A DNA stretch of 15,951 nucleotides from an uncultured Bacilli bacterium (GCA_947631655.1 CANRME010000019.1:1-15951); one strand, 5' to 3'; positions 1-7,328 are shown, counted from the stretch's first letter. A program made the numbers and translations. The notes: generated from the letters alone by a model not told the origin.

Positions 1-27
1 CACATAAGGTAGGATTGTGTATATATG
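1..27 (+). repeat. 27-nt direct repeat, copy 1 (leader plus start codon)
   Basis: These 27 bases are identical to the last 27 bases of the window (15925-15951). The copy contains an AAGGTAGG ribosome-binding-like sequence (5-12) and the ATG of the surface-protein gene (25-27). The repeat may extend further upstream, outside the window. It is either the overlap of a circularised contig or a leader shared by a gene family. Confidence 0.9.
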
Positions 28-1431
28 AAATTATTTGATAAAAAATCTTTAATATTATTAATATCAGTAGTAAGTATTAATTTACTATGTATTATATCTG
101 TTTCTTATGCTTACTTTACTGCTAATATAATTGGTAATGATAAAGCAGAAGAAATGACAGTAACAGCAGGTACTATGAAAATAACTTATACTGATTCTAA
201 TATTGTAACTTTAAATAATGCTATACCAGGAGATACATTAACTAAACAATTTAAAGTAGAAAATACTGGTAATTTAGATACTAAATATAATATAAAGATA
301 AAAGTAGATGCAAATGATTTTAAAGATAAAAAAGATTTAGTTTATACACTTACTAAGAATGGTACAAATATATTATCTAATCAAGTATTACCATATGAAG
401 ATGGATATATAGTAATAGAAAATGAAATAAAAGAAAAAGGAATAGATAATTATACCTTAACTTTAAACTTTAAAAAAGATGAAAGTAATCAAAGTGATAA
501 TGCTAATAAGAAAGTAAAATTTAAAATAGAAGTAGACAGTGAAACAGATGTAAAATTATATGAATATGAAGAACCATTAAAAAATAATTTTTATAATACA
601 ATGATAACAAGTGAAGATACATTATATGATGATTATGGTAATTTAAGGTATGTAGGAGCAGAACCAAATAACTACATATGGTTTAATTGTGATAATTATG
701 AAGAACCAACAGAAGACACCTGTGAGAAATGGCGGATTATCGGATTATTTAAAGATATACAAAAACCTGGAGGAACAAGTGAAGATTTAGTAAAAATAAT
801 AAGAGCGGATAGCATAGGAAGCATAGTTTGGGATAGTAATAATTCAAATAATTGGGAAACAGCAACTTTGCAAACAGGTTTAACAGATTATTATAATGGA
901 AATACATTAGGTACAAGTAGCAAAGGAATAACAAATAAAACAAAAGAAATGATTGAACAAATAACATGGAATCTAGGAGGAATGTCTACTGAAAATATTA
1001 AAACTGTCACAGCCTCTCAATTCTATACCGCTGAAAGAGAAAGTGAGACATACAATTCACAACCAAGTACATGGAATGGATATATTGGGCTTTTTTATCC
1101 AAGTGATTATGGATATGCTACTAGTGGTGGTGGCTCTACCGATAGGGACACTTTTTTAACGAAACCATTAATTAATTGGTGGCAAACCCCATATATAACA
1201 GATTGTGTTAAAAGTAATAATTGGTTATATTTAACGAGTGGATTTCAATGGACGCTTACACAAATTCCTAACATTTCATCTGACGGGTACATTACGGACA
1301 ACCACGGCGGTAATGTGGGCACTAGTGATGCGGTTGCTTCGCATTTGATTCGCCCGTCATTATATCTAAAGTCAGATGTTACAATAAATAGTGGTAATGG
1401 TAGTACAGAACCTTATGTCTTAGCTCAATAA
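25..1431 (+). CDS. SipW-type signal peptide surface protein with C-terminal 'RPSLYLKS' domain
   Basis: A 468-aa secreted protein. Residues 1-30 form a basic then hydrophobic signal ending VSYAYFTA, the cleavage context of TasA/camelysin-type proteins processed by SipW-like signal peptidases. Residues about 31-175 look like the TasA/CalY beta-sandwich (TAGTMKITY, PGDTLTKQFKVENTGN). Residues about 185-468 form a second domain with conserved-looking blocks: CEKWRIIGL, IGLFYPSDYGYATSGG, NNWLYLTSG and RPSLYLKSDV. These recur in large surface-protein families of gut Bacillota (from memory). The start is supported by AAGGTAGG 12 bases upstream and by the signal peptide. The gene ends in TAA followed by a strong terminator. 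Bases 1261-1360 are about 49% G+C by hand count, against 17-23% in two sampled 60-base stretches of the 5' half, so the 3' end may be a recombined or hypervariable cassette. If the contig is circular, its promoter is the G10-containing one at 15891. The ligand is unknown. Confidence 0.82.
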   Translation: MKLFDKKSLILLISVVSINLLCIISVSYAYFTANIIGNDKAEEMTVTAGTMKITYTDSNIVTLNNAIPGDTLTKQFKVENTGNLDTKYNIKIKVDANDFKDKKDLVYTLTKNGTNILSNQVLPYEDGYIVIENEIKEKGIDNYTLTLNFKKDESNQSDNANKKVKFKIEVDSETDVKLYEYEEPLKNNFYNTMITSEDTLYDDYGNLRYVGAEPNNYIWFNCDNYEEPTEDTCEKWRIIGLFKDIQKPGGTSEDLVKIIRADSIGSIVWDSNNSNNWETATLQTGLTDYYNGNTLGTSSKGITNKTKEMIEQITWNLGGMSTENIKTVTASQFYTAERESETYNSQPSTWNGYIGLFYPSDYGYATSGGGSTDRDTFLTKPLINWWQTPYITDCVKSNNWLYLTSGFQWTLTQIPNISSDGYITDNHGGNVGTSDAVASHLIRPSLYLKSDVTINSGNGSTEPYVLAQ

Positions 1432-1455
1432 GTCAATTTATCACTAAAGTATCTT

Positions 1456-1483
1456 TAAAAAACAATCTTAGGATTGTTTTTTA
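1456..1483 (+). terminator. Rho-independent terminator of the surface-protein gene
   Basis: A 12-bp perfect stem starts at 1456 with a TTAG loop (1468-1471). Its right arm ends in a T6 run followed by A. The left arm carries the matching A6 run, so it could also act on the minus strand. Confidence 0.9.
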
Positions 1484-1523
1484 GGTTATAAATTAAGTTT
1501 TTGTTTTAATGATGAGAAAAATA

Positions 1524-1532
1524 TGATACAAT
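1524..1532 (+). promoter_or_regulatory. Extended -10 promoter of the proline-rich protein/scpAB operon
   Basis: TGATACAAT is a TG-N-TACAAT extended -10 element. Only T-rich sequence lies at the -35 distance. The first gene starts 36 bases downstream, after GAGGT (1557-1561). The same nonamer occurs before the flavin-reductase-like gene (8350). Confidence 0.6.
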
Positions 1533-1568
1533 TAACTTAGAAAAGAATAAAGAAACGAGGTAACTTTT

Positions 1569-3005
1569 ATGAATAATGAATCAAATACTTCTAATGAAGT
1601 AAATAATCCTTTAAATAATGAACAAGTAAATTCAGTAACTCCTAATGTAGAAAATAATCCAGAAGTAACGCCAGTCCCTCCTGTTGCTGAACAAAGTTCT
1701 GTTCCTCCCCAAACACCGGTAGAAAGTGAAATTCCAAATGCGCCAATTCCTCCGGAAGCTCCTGCACCTACTCAAGCGCCAGAGACTCCTACTTCCGAAC
1801 AACCTGTTCAACCAATAGGGTCAGCACCTGCTCCTGAGAGACCGATTTCACCTGTAGAACCTGCTCCAAGTGTGGAACCACCAATTGCTCCTGCTCACCA
1901 AACACCAAGCGTTGAACCTGTTCCTCCTGTAGAAGCTGCACCAGCACCAGAAATGCCAGCTCCAGCTCCAACAGTGAATCCAACGCCTGCTGCTCCAGAA
2001 GTTCCAAATCCTGCTCCGACACCTACTGCTCCCGCTGGACCAATGCCAACTCCACCACAAACACCTGTGAATAATGACCAAACTATTGGCAAAATAAAAA
2101 AAGAAAAGAAAAGTATTGTTCCTGTTATATTAATTTTTGTCGTGATTATTGGAGCTTGTATTGCGTTGCCTTATATTTATGATTTTGTAAGTCCTTATTT
2201 TGAAAAGAAAACTCCAGCACCTACTCCAATTAATCCCGTAAATCCTACACCAGATACACCAACTCCTGAAGAACCAGATGTTCCTGTTGTAAGTGATCCT
2301 GTAACTATTGGAGCTGATGCTACTCTTACTTATGATAAATTAAATTTTAGTAATATTTCTTTACAAGAAGAGGAAAGAAATTATTATATTAACTATACTA
2401 TAACCAATAATGGTACGGAATCTTATTCTAATGAAACTTTATATGTTGAATTATATAATGCGGAGAATACCTTCTTAGGCCGTGCTAAAGTTCCTGATAT
2501 AACGGCATTAATGGTAGGAAGTAATTTAACTCTTAGAAGTGAAATATCTGATGCCGTTTATAGTAGTGCTTCTAAAGTAAATGTTGTTACTAAAACCGAA
2601 TTAGATTATCCAAATGTTACCCTAAATGAAACTAACACTTTAGTATGTCGTAAAGGAATAAATACGGTAACTTATACTTTTGTCGATAATAAATTAACAA
2701 CATTTAAAGAAGTTTATGACTATTCCATTGCAAAAACTGAAATCGAAAAATATGCTAGTGATTCTCTAAAATATCGTAATATGTTAAATTCTTACATTAA
2801 TTATGGTGCTATCACCTCATTTATTGAAAATGAAACCGAAACTGATAATACCTTTACTGCTACTTTAACTCTTACTTTAAGTGATACTTTAACTAGTGAA
2901 CAAAAAGCAGCTTTAAAACAAATGAATAATAGCATATTTGATAAAGATACTGCACCTAAAGTAATAAAATTTGAACAAGAAGCAAATGCCTACATTTGCG
3001 AATAG
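1569..3005 (+). CDS. Proline-rich single-pass membrane protein of unknown function
   Basis: A 478-aa protein in four parts. Residues 1-23 are Asn/Ser-rich. Residues 24-167 are a low-complexity Pro/Ala/Glu/Val tract of short PxP-like units. Residues 182-207 are a transmembrane helix preceded by a basic cluster (KIKKEKK), which puts the proline-rich part in the cytoplasm by the positive-inside rule. A second proline-rich linker (214-245) follows, then an extracellular domain (246-478). Residues 268-320 of that domain (YYINYTITNNGTESY, then ELYNAENTFLGRAKV) look like a small beta-sandwich of the FxLYD kind. There is no cleavable signal. The stop TAG overlaps the AGGAGG of scpA, so the two are probably translationally coupled. 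The proline tract is visibly richer in C than its surroundings. I do not recognise a named family; cell-envelope, division or sensing roles are possible. Confidence 0.7.
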   Translation: MNNESNTSNEVNNPLNNEQVNSVTPNVENNPEVTPVPPVAEQSSVPPQTPVESEIPNAPIPPEAPAPTQAPETPTSEQPVQPIGSAPAPERPISPVEPAPSVEPPIAPAHQTPSVEPVPPVEAAPAPEMPAPAPTVNPTPAAPEVPNPAPTPTAPAGPMPTPPQTPVNNDQTIGKIKKEKKSIVPVILIFVVIIGACIALPYIYDFVSPYFEKKTPAPTPINPVNPTPDTPTPEEPDVPVVSDPVTIGADATLTYDKLNFSNISLQEEERNYYINYTITNNGTESYSNETLYVELYNAENTFLGRAKVPDITALMVGSNLTLRSEISDAVYSSASKVNVVTKTELDYPNVTLNETNTLVCRKGINTVTYTFVDNKLTTFKEVYDYSIAKTEIEKYASDSLKYRNMLNSYINYGAITSFIENETETDNTFTATLTLTLSDTLTSEQKAALKQMNNSIFDKDTAPKVIKFEQEANAYICE

Positions 3006-3017
3006 GAGGTTTGGTTT

Positions 3018-3737
3018 ATGGACTATAAGTTCCATATTAACGATTTCGATGGCCCCTTAGATTTGCTCTTACATTTAGTAAAACAATCTAAAATGGACAT
3101 TGAAACTATAAATACTAAAGAAATAATCGACCAATATTTAGAATTTCTAAATTCGATGGAAGAATTAAATATTAATGTAGCTAGTGAATACTTAGTAGTA
3201 GCTAGCTCTTTAATTCATTTAAAAAGTAAAATGTTATTAAATATGACTGATGATGAAGAAGAAACTGATGAATATACCATTACTTCAGAAGAAGATTTAA
3301 AAAATAAATTAAAAGAATATGAACAATATAAACTTATTACTAAAAGCTTTAAAATACTTGAAGAAAAAAGAGGGGAAGTATATACTAAATTACCTGAAAG
3401 CTTAAAAGAATATAATGATTCAAAAGTTGAAAGTGGTTTATTTAGTACGGATGATTTACTTAATGCTTTAAAAGAATTATATAATCGTCAAGAACTCGCT
3501 AAACCAATTAATACAAAGATAACTCATAGAGAATTAAGTGTCGATGAAAGAACTAAAGATATTAGAAAAATTTTAAAAGAAAAGAAAAGGGTAAATTTTT
3601 TGGATTTATTTACTGAGTATACTAATGAATATATCATTGTAACTTTTTTAAGTATTTTAGTTATGAGTAAAGATAATGAACTTACTATAACTCAGGAAAG
3701 CAATTTTAGTCCGATATTTTTGGAAAGGAAGATTTAA
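3018..3737 (+). CDS. scpA: Segregation and condensation protein A (kleisin)
   Basis: A 239-aa protein, near the usual family length. The N-terminal family hallmark is present: FDGPLDLLLHLVKQSKMDI, then EIIDQYLEFL. After it come an acidic middle region (about 78-96) and a C-terminal winged-helix-like part (about 180-239). ScpA is the kleisin that bridges the SMC ATPase heads and binds ScpB, making the condensin-like complex that compacts and segregates the chromosome. The start follows a perfect AGGAGG (from 3004) and lies 12 bases after the upstream gene's stop. The stop codon abuts the scpB start with no gap. Confidence 0.96.
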   Translation: MDYKFHINDFDGPLDLLLHLVKQSKMDIETINTKEIIDQYLEFLNSMEELNINVASEYLVVASSLIHLKSKMLLNMTDDEEETDEYTITSEEDLKNKLKEYEQYKLITKSFKILEEKRGEVYTKLPESLKEYNDSKVESGLFSTDDLLNALKELYNRQELAKPINTKITHRELSVDERTKDIRKILKEKKRVNFLDLFTEYTNEYIIVTFLSILVMSKDNELTITQESNFSPIFLERKI

Positions 3738-4313
3738 ATGGATTTACAGGGTGTTTTAGAAGGAATGTTGTTTATTGTTGGGGAAGAAGGACTTACTTTA
3801 AAACAAATTTCTGAAATTTTAGAAATCGATAATGATAAAGCTAAAGAATTATTACTAGAACTTAAAAAAAATTATGAAAATAATAATAGAGGAATTAGAA
3901 TAAGCTATTTAGCTGACACGTTTAAACTTACAACCAAAAAAGAATATAAAGATTATTATCAAAAATTAGTAATGAATCCTGAGACGAATACTTTAAGTCA
4001 AGCAGCTTTAGAAACTCTAGCGATTATCGCTTATAAACAACCGATTACCAGAGTTGAAATAGACGATTTAAGAGGAGTAGGGACATCCCATATTATAAGA
4101 AAATTACTTGCTAAAGAATTAATTAAAGCGGTTGGTAAAAGTACCTTACCAGGTCATCCTACTTTATATGGTACGACTAGTGATTTTCTAGATTATTTTG
4201 GTTTAGCTTCTATTAATGATTTACCCGAATTTAATCCTGAAGAACCAGAATCTTCTGAAAAAGAATTATTTACATCTATTTATAAAGATGATAAAGAAAA
4301 AGAAAATGTTTAA
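3738..4313 (+). CDS. scpB: Segregation and condensation protein B
   Basis: A 191-aa protein with two winged-helix domains. The first (about 1-80) opens LQGVLEGMLFIVGEEGLTLKQI. The second (about 88-165) holds the family signature SQAALETLAIIAYKQPITR followed by IDDLRGV. The C-terminal tail is acidic. ScpB binds ScpA as a dimer and completes the SMC-ScpAB complex. The ATG follows the scpA TAA directly (TAAATG), with a GGAAAGGAAG ribosome-binding sequence inside scpA. The adjacency confirms both calls. Confidence 0.96.
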   Translation: MDLQGVLEGMLFIVGEEGLTLKQISEILEIDNDKAKELLLELKKNYENNNRGIRISYLADTFKLTTKKEYKDYYQKLVMNPETNTLSQAALETLAIIAYKQPITRVEIDDLRGVGTSHIIRKLLAKELIKAVGKSTLPGHPTLYGTTSDFLDYFGLASINDLPEFNPEEPESSEKELFTSIYKDDKEKENV

Positions 4314-4328
4314 TTTTATAAACTAATA

Positions 4329-4337
4329 TGTTACAAT
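4329..4337 (+). promoter_or_regulatory. Extended -10 promoter of tRNA-Leu
   Basis: TGTTACAAT fits TG-N-TACAAT. It ends 17 bases before the tRNA, giving a short 5' leader. The -35 region, at the end of scpB, is T-rich and weak. Confidence 0.55.
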
Positions 4338-4354
4338 AATTATGTTTTCCTTAT

Positions 4355-4440
4355 GCGAGAGTGGCGGAATGGTAGACGCGATGGTCTCAAACACCATTGG
4401 TAGCAATACCGTGTGAGTTCAAGTCTCATCTCTCGCACCA
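4355..4440 (+). tRNA. tRNA-Leu(CAA), reads UUG
   Basis: The cloverleaf was folded by hand. The acceptor is GCGAGAG/CTCTCGC. The D arm contains GGAATGGTAGA. The anticodon stem ATGGT/ACCAT holds loop CTCAAAC, with anticodon CAA at 4388-4390. A long class II variable arm with stem GGTA/TACC follows. The T stem is GTGAG/CTCAT with loop TTCAAGT. Discriminator A and CCA are encoded (to 4440). The long variable arm and CAA anticodon make this leucine. It sits alone between scpB and its own terminator. Confidence 0.96.
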
Positions 4441-4452
4441 AAGTAATTTTTC

Positions 4453-4480
4453 ACTCGAATTAAATTATTCGAGTTTTATA
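4453..4480 (+). terminator. Terminator of tRNA-Leu
   Basis: An 8-bp stem ACTCGAAT/ATTCGAGT with loop TAAATT is followed by TTTATAAT. It starts 13 bases after the tRNA CCA. Confidence 0.8.
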
Positions 4481-4483
4481 ATA

Positions 4484-4513
4484 TTGTTGATTTAAAGCAT
4501 ATATATGTAAGAT
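4484..4513 (+). promoter_or_regulatory. Promoter of the 102-aa protein/pyrophosphatase pair
   Basis: TTGTTG (4484-4489), an 18-base spacer, then TAAGAT (4508-4513) fit a sigma-A promoter. The leader to the ATG at 4532 holds GAGGTGAGG as ribosome binding site. Confidence 0.55.
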
Positions 4514-4531
4514 TAGAGGTGAGGATTAAAA

Positions 4532-4840
4532 ATGGAACAATTATATCGTGTAACATACAATAATGAAGGAGTATATAATGAATTAAAAAAAGCCGTAGGT
4601 AAAAATATTTGGTTAAATATCCTTTCTTTAAAAGAAATTAATTGGTTACCAAAACCACCAACATATGCTGCAGAAAACAAATCTTATTTCACTGAAAAAG
4701 GTTTTAAAAGATTTGAAAAAGAAACATTACCTATAATCTGTAGATATTTAAATAAAGAAAATATTAAAATTGAAACATTTGAAAAAGTAAAAAATATTAT
4801 CTATTCTGATGAATATCAAATTGTTGTTGAAGATAAATAA
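4532..4840 (+). CDS. Conserved-looking small protein of unknown function
   Basis: A 102-aa soluble protein with no signal peptide or membrane helix. Its N-terminus (YRVTYNNEGVYNELKKAV), central aromatic/proline motif (NWLPKPPTY), SYFTEKGFKRFEKETLP and acidic DEYQIVVEDK end suggest a compact alpha/beta fold. I do not recognise a named domain. It has its own promoter and GAGGTGAGG ribosome binding site. It is followed 15 bases later by the pyrophosphatase start, so the two are probably one operon, but nothing in the sequence ties it to phosphate metabolism. Confidence 0.75.
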   Translation: MEQLYRVTYNNEGVYNELKKAVGKNIWLNILSLKEINWLPKPPTYAAENKSYFTEKGFKRFEKETLPIICRYLNKENIKIETFEKVKNIIYSDEYQIVVEDK

Positions 4841-4855
4841 GTAATGGAGGTAAAT

Positions 4856-5200
4856 ATGGAGAAAACAAACGCTAAAGATTATTTAGGAAAAGAGGTAACT
4901 ATCAAAATTGATAGGGAGTTAGGTGGAAGACACCCTAAACATGGCTTCATGTATATGTTAAATTATGGCTATATACCTGATACTATAAGTGGTGATGGAG
5001 AAGAATTAGATGCTTATTTACTTGGAGAGTTTGAACCAGTTTCAGCAAGTAAGGGTAAAGTAATAGCTATAATTCATAGAACTAATGATGACGATGATAA
5101 ATTAATTGTTTCTAAAAATGGTAAAGATTATTCTGATGACGCTATTAGAGCTTTAACCGAATTTCAAGAACAATATTTTGAATCAATTATTATTAGATAA
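4856..5200 (+). CDS. Small inorganic pyrophosphatase-like protein
   Basis: A 114-aa protein resembling the core of soluble family I inorganic pyrophosphatase, which hydrolyses PPi to two phosphates. Visible motifs are KIDRELGGRHPKHGF (17-31), YGYIPDTISG (37-46) and DGEELDAYLLG (47-57). The last matches the family signature D-x-D-P-x-D except that the middle Asp is Glu49. Family I enzymes are usually 160 residues or more, so this is a short variant and some active-site residues may be missing. An in-frame ATG at 4844 gives four extra residues. It overlaps the GGAGGT that serves the ATG at 4856, so 4856 is preferred. The activity is inferred from motifs only. Confidence 0.75.
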   Translation: MEKTNAKDYLGKEVTIKIDRELGGRHPKHGFMYMLNYGYIPDTISGDGEELDAYLLGEFEPVSASKGKVIAIIHRTNDDDDKLIVSKNGKDYSDDAIRALTEFQEQYFESIIIR

Positions 5201-5207
5201 AATATAG

Positions 5208-5240
5208 AATATCAATTTTATAAGCAGTTGGTATTTTTTT
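5208..5240 (+). terminator. Terminator after the pyrophosphatase gene
   Basis: An 8-bp stem AATATCAA/TTGGTATT with one T.G wobble and a loop of about 12 bases is followed by a T5 run. Confidence 0.75.
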
Positions 5241-5268
5241 AATATAAGAAAAAAGTTAAAATTATTAA

Positions 5269-5297
5269 GTGACAATTAATAAATTTAATGATAAAAT
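5269..5297 (+). promoter_or_regulatory. Promoter of the KilA-N gene
   Basis: GTGACA (5269-5274), a 17-base spacer, then TAAAAT (5292-5297) with an upstream TG (5289-5290) give a good extended sigma-A promoter. The leader ends in AAAGGAGG before the ATG at 5341. Confidence 0.75.
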
Positions 5298-5340
5298 AAT
5301 ATTAGAAATTTATAATGAAATATTTTAAAGGAGGTTTTGA

Positions 5341-6201
5341 ATGAATAAAGAAATTATAAAATCAGAGATTAATGTAAATAATAATAAAATTAGTGTAATG
5401 AGAATAGGAAATAAAGAATATATATCTCTTACTGATTTAGCTAGATATGCTAATCCTGAAGAACCCAAAATTCCTATTCAAACATGGATGAGAAATAAAG
5501 ATGTAATTGCTTATTTGGGTTTGTGGGAAAAGTTAAATAATGATAATTTCAAAGGTGTCGAATTTACGACCTTTGAATCATCCGCTGGTAAAAATAGTTT
5601 TTATATGTCCCCACAAAAGTGGATTCAAAAAACCAATGCAATTGGAATAATATCTAGGTCTGGAAATAATGGTGGAACTTATGCTTGCAGTGACATAGCC
5701 TTAGAATTTGCAAGTTGGCTTTCTCCTGAATTTAAGTTATATGTTATACAAGAATTTGAAAGATTAAAACGAAACGAAGCATACCAATATAAAATGGATT
5801 GGACAGCTAGTAGAATGCTTGCCAAGTCCAATTATCTTATTCACACAGATTCAATTAAAGAAAATATTATTCCTAAATTAACTGAAAAACAAAAACAATA
5901 TGTTTACGCCGAAGAAGCTGACGTTTTAAATGTTGCCTTATTTGGCATGACTGCAAAAGAATGGAAAAATAAATTTCCCAATAATGAGGGAAATATACGC
6001 GATTATACCGATTTAAAACATTTACTTATTTTGTGTAATTTAGAAAATACTAATGCTGAACTTATTAATGATGGAATATCCCAAAAAGAAAGATTAATAA
6101 AACTTAATAATTCAGCTATTAGACAAATGAAAATTTTAGAAAATGATAAATCAATAAAAGAACTAGAAGAATTAAATAAAGAATTAATAAGTACAAAATA
6201 G
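5341..6201 (+). CDS. KilA-N domain protein
   Basis: A 286-aa protein. The KilA-N DNA-binding domain spans about residues 18-145. It shows YISLTDLARY, then the strongly conserved C-terminal part GGTYACSDIALEFASWLSPE and LYVIQEFERLK. Residues 150-286 are charged, helical and probably coiled-coil, ending in ELEELNKEL. KilA-N proteins come from phages and mobile elements and are thought to bind DNA; no cellular role is shown here. The gene stands alone between a terminator and another promoter, with an ideal AAAGGAGG ribosome binding site. It looks like an acquired single-gene cargo. The TAG at 6199 may be premature: a +1 insertion (or -1 ribosomal shift) in ACAAAATAG would add 28 residues (see the next entry). 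Confidence 0.88.
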   Translation: MNKEIIKSEINVNNNKISVMRIGNKEYISLTDLARYANPEEPKIPIQTWMRNKDVIAYLGLWEKLNNDNFKGVEFTTFESSAGKNSFYMSPQKWIQKTNAIGIISRSGNNGGTYACSDIALEFASWLSPEFKLYVIQEFERLKRNEAYQYKMDWTASRMLAKSNYLIHTDSIKENIIPKLTEKQKQYVYAEEADVLNVALFGMTAKEWKNKFPNNEGNIRDYTDLKHLLILCNLENTNAELINDGISQKERLIKLNNSAIRQMKILENDKSIKELEELNKELISTK

Positions 6202-6284
6202 TTAGTAACGGAGATCAAAAGTATAAAGAAGAAATAGATGAATTCCGGAATAAATTATGGCAAGTATTATATCTTGGTAAATAA
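6202..6284 (+). other. Possible out-of-frame C-terminal tail of the KilA-N gene
   Basis: Reading one base back at the run of four A before the TAG continues in phase as IVSNGDQKYKEEIDEF and then RNKLWQVLYLGK, ending at TAA 6282-6284. The segment is charged and helical like the protein's end and fills the gap before the next promoter. It may mark a frameshifted or shortened gene, an indel error in assembly, or a programmed frameshift. It has no start codon or ribosome binding site of its own. Confidence 0.4.
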
Positions 6285-6295
6285 AAGATTACTAA

Positions 6296-6324
6296 TTTAC
6301 ATTTCCAAGTAATTTTATTATAAT
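6296..6324 (+). promoter_or_regulatory. Promoter of the transglutaminase-like/Nudix operon
   Basis: TTTACA (6296-6301), a 17-base spacer and a consensus TATAAT (6319-6324) make a strong sigma-A promoter. AAGGAGGT (6339-6346) precedes the ATG at 6351. Confidence 0.8.
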
Positions 6325-6350
6325 AAAAATTAATTATTAAGGAGGTAAAA

Positions 6351-6893
6351 ATGGAAATTAATACTCCCCAAGAATTATATAAATTTATGGCTAAAAACAT
6401 TAAATATGGTTTTTATTCTTCTCTAGATCATAATACCCATACACGTAAAGAACTTGGTGATGAATTATACGAAAAATTATTATTTTATACTTATTACTTG
6501 CAAAAACCAGAGGAATTATTAACAAATAAATTCGGGATTTGCTACGATCAAGTAGAATTAGCAAGAAAATGGTTTTTAGAACATAATTATTTAGTTAAAA
6601 CATATTATACTCCTTATCATAATCATACTTTTTTAGTATTTAGTGATGGTATAAAATATAGTATTTTTGAAAGAAGTATTAAAAAATTTAATGGTATTCA
6701 TACCAAAAATAGTTTAGAAGAAGTATTAACTTATTATAGTAAATTACAATTAAAAAATGAAAAACTAGAACTTTATGAATATGATAATGTTCCTTTTGGT
6801 TGTAACTTTTTTGAGTTTTTAGATTATGTATCAAATAAAGATAAGCTAGGAACTAAACTAAAATTAAGTTTAGATTCTAAATATAAAAAGTAA
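6351..6893 (+). CDS. Transglutaminase-like (papain-fold) protein
   Basis: A 180-aa cytoplasmic protein. The candidate catalytic triad is Cys64 in FGICYDQVELA, His92 in NHTFLVF and Glu107 in YSIFERS, in the order and spacing of bacterial transglutaminase-like hydrolases. The following GIHTKNSLEEVL also fits that small bacterial family as I remember it. Such proteins may act as cysteine proteases or amidases; the substrate is unknown. There is no signal peptide. It is first in a run of four closely spaced genes; its TAA overlaps the AAGGAGG of the next gene, so coupling with the Nudix genes is likely. Confidence 0.75.
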   Translation: MEINTPQELYKFMAKNIKYGFYSSLDHNTHTRKELGDELYEKLLFYTYYLQKPEELLTNKFGICYDQVELARKWFLEHNYLVKTYYTPYHNHTFLVFSDGIKYSIFERSIKKFNGIHTKNSLEEVLTYYSKLQLKNEKLELYEYDNVPFGCNFFEFLDYVSNKDKLGTKLKLSLDSKYKK

Positions 6894-6905
6894 GGAGGAA
6901 AGTAT

Positions 6906-7328
6906 ATGGAAAAAAGAATAAGTTCTAGAGGAATTATCATTGAAGATGATTATGTTTATGCTATGTTTCGTAGAAGAATTAAAGATGATGGTACAGTAAA
7001 AGAATATTATGTTATCCCTGGTGGTGGTATCGAAGAAAATGAAACATTAGAAGAAAATGTAATTCGTGAAATGAAAGAAGAATTTTCGGTAAATGTTAAA
7101 ATTAATGGTTACCTAGGAAAAGATGAAGGAGAGGAATCCATTGCTAACTTTTTTAACTGTTCTATTATTAATGGAACTCCCGAGTTAGGTGGAGAAGAAA
7201 AGGAAAGATGCACCGAAAATAATTACTATGAAATACGTAAAATATCTATCAAGGATTTAGATAAAATAGATATACTTGCCAAAGATATGATTATGAAAGC
7301 TTATAATAAAGAATATATTGAAAAATAA
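6906..7328 (+). CDS. Nudix hydrolase, variant box
   Basis: A 140-aa Nudix-fold protein expected to cleave a nucleoside diphosphate linked to another moiety. The Nudix box lies at residues 40-62: Gly40, Glu46, Arg54-Glu55 and Glu58-Glu59 are in place, but the usual Gly near its end is Ser61. The metal-binding glutamates are kept, so it is probably active. YYVIPGGG before the box is typical. The ATG follows AAGGAGG that overlaps the preceding stop. The substrate cannot be read from the sequence. Confidence 0.88.
   Translation: MEKRISSRGIIIEDDYVYAMFRRRIKDDGTVKEYYVIPGGGIEENETLEENVIREMKEEFSVNVKINGYLGKDEGEESIANFFNCSIINGTPELGGEEKERCTENNYYEIRKISIKDLDKIDILAKDMIMKAYNKEYIEK

Noticed and set aside
749..967. 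Minus-strand open frame of 72 codons
   Set aside because: Antisense to the surface-protein gene, with a product dominated by Leu, Phe and Tyr as expected from AT-rich antisense, and no promoter or ribosome binding site.
1240..1431. Confirmed diversity-generating retroelement
   Set aside because: No reverse transcriptase or template repeat is present here, so it is kept only as a hypothesis.
1789..2092. Three minus-strand open frames
   Set aside because: They mirror the repetitive proline-rich coding region, have no ribosome binding sites, and their Leu/Glu-, Trp/Ser- or Gly/Ala-rich products look like shadows.
6215..6400. Minus-strand open frame over the KilA-N/transglutaminase gap
   Set aside because: No ribosome binding site, and it overlaps a strong plus-strand promoter and start.
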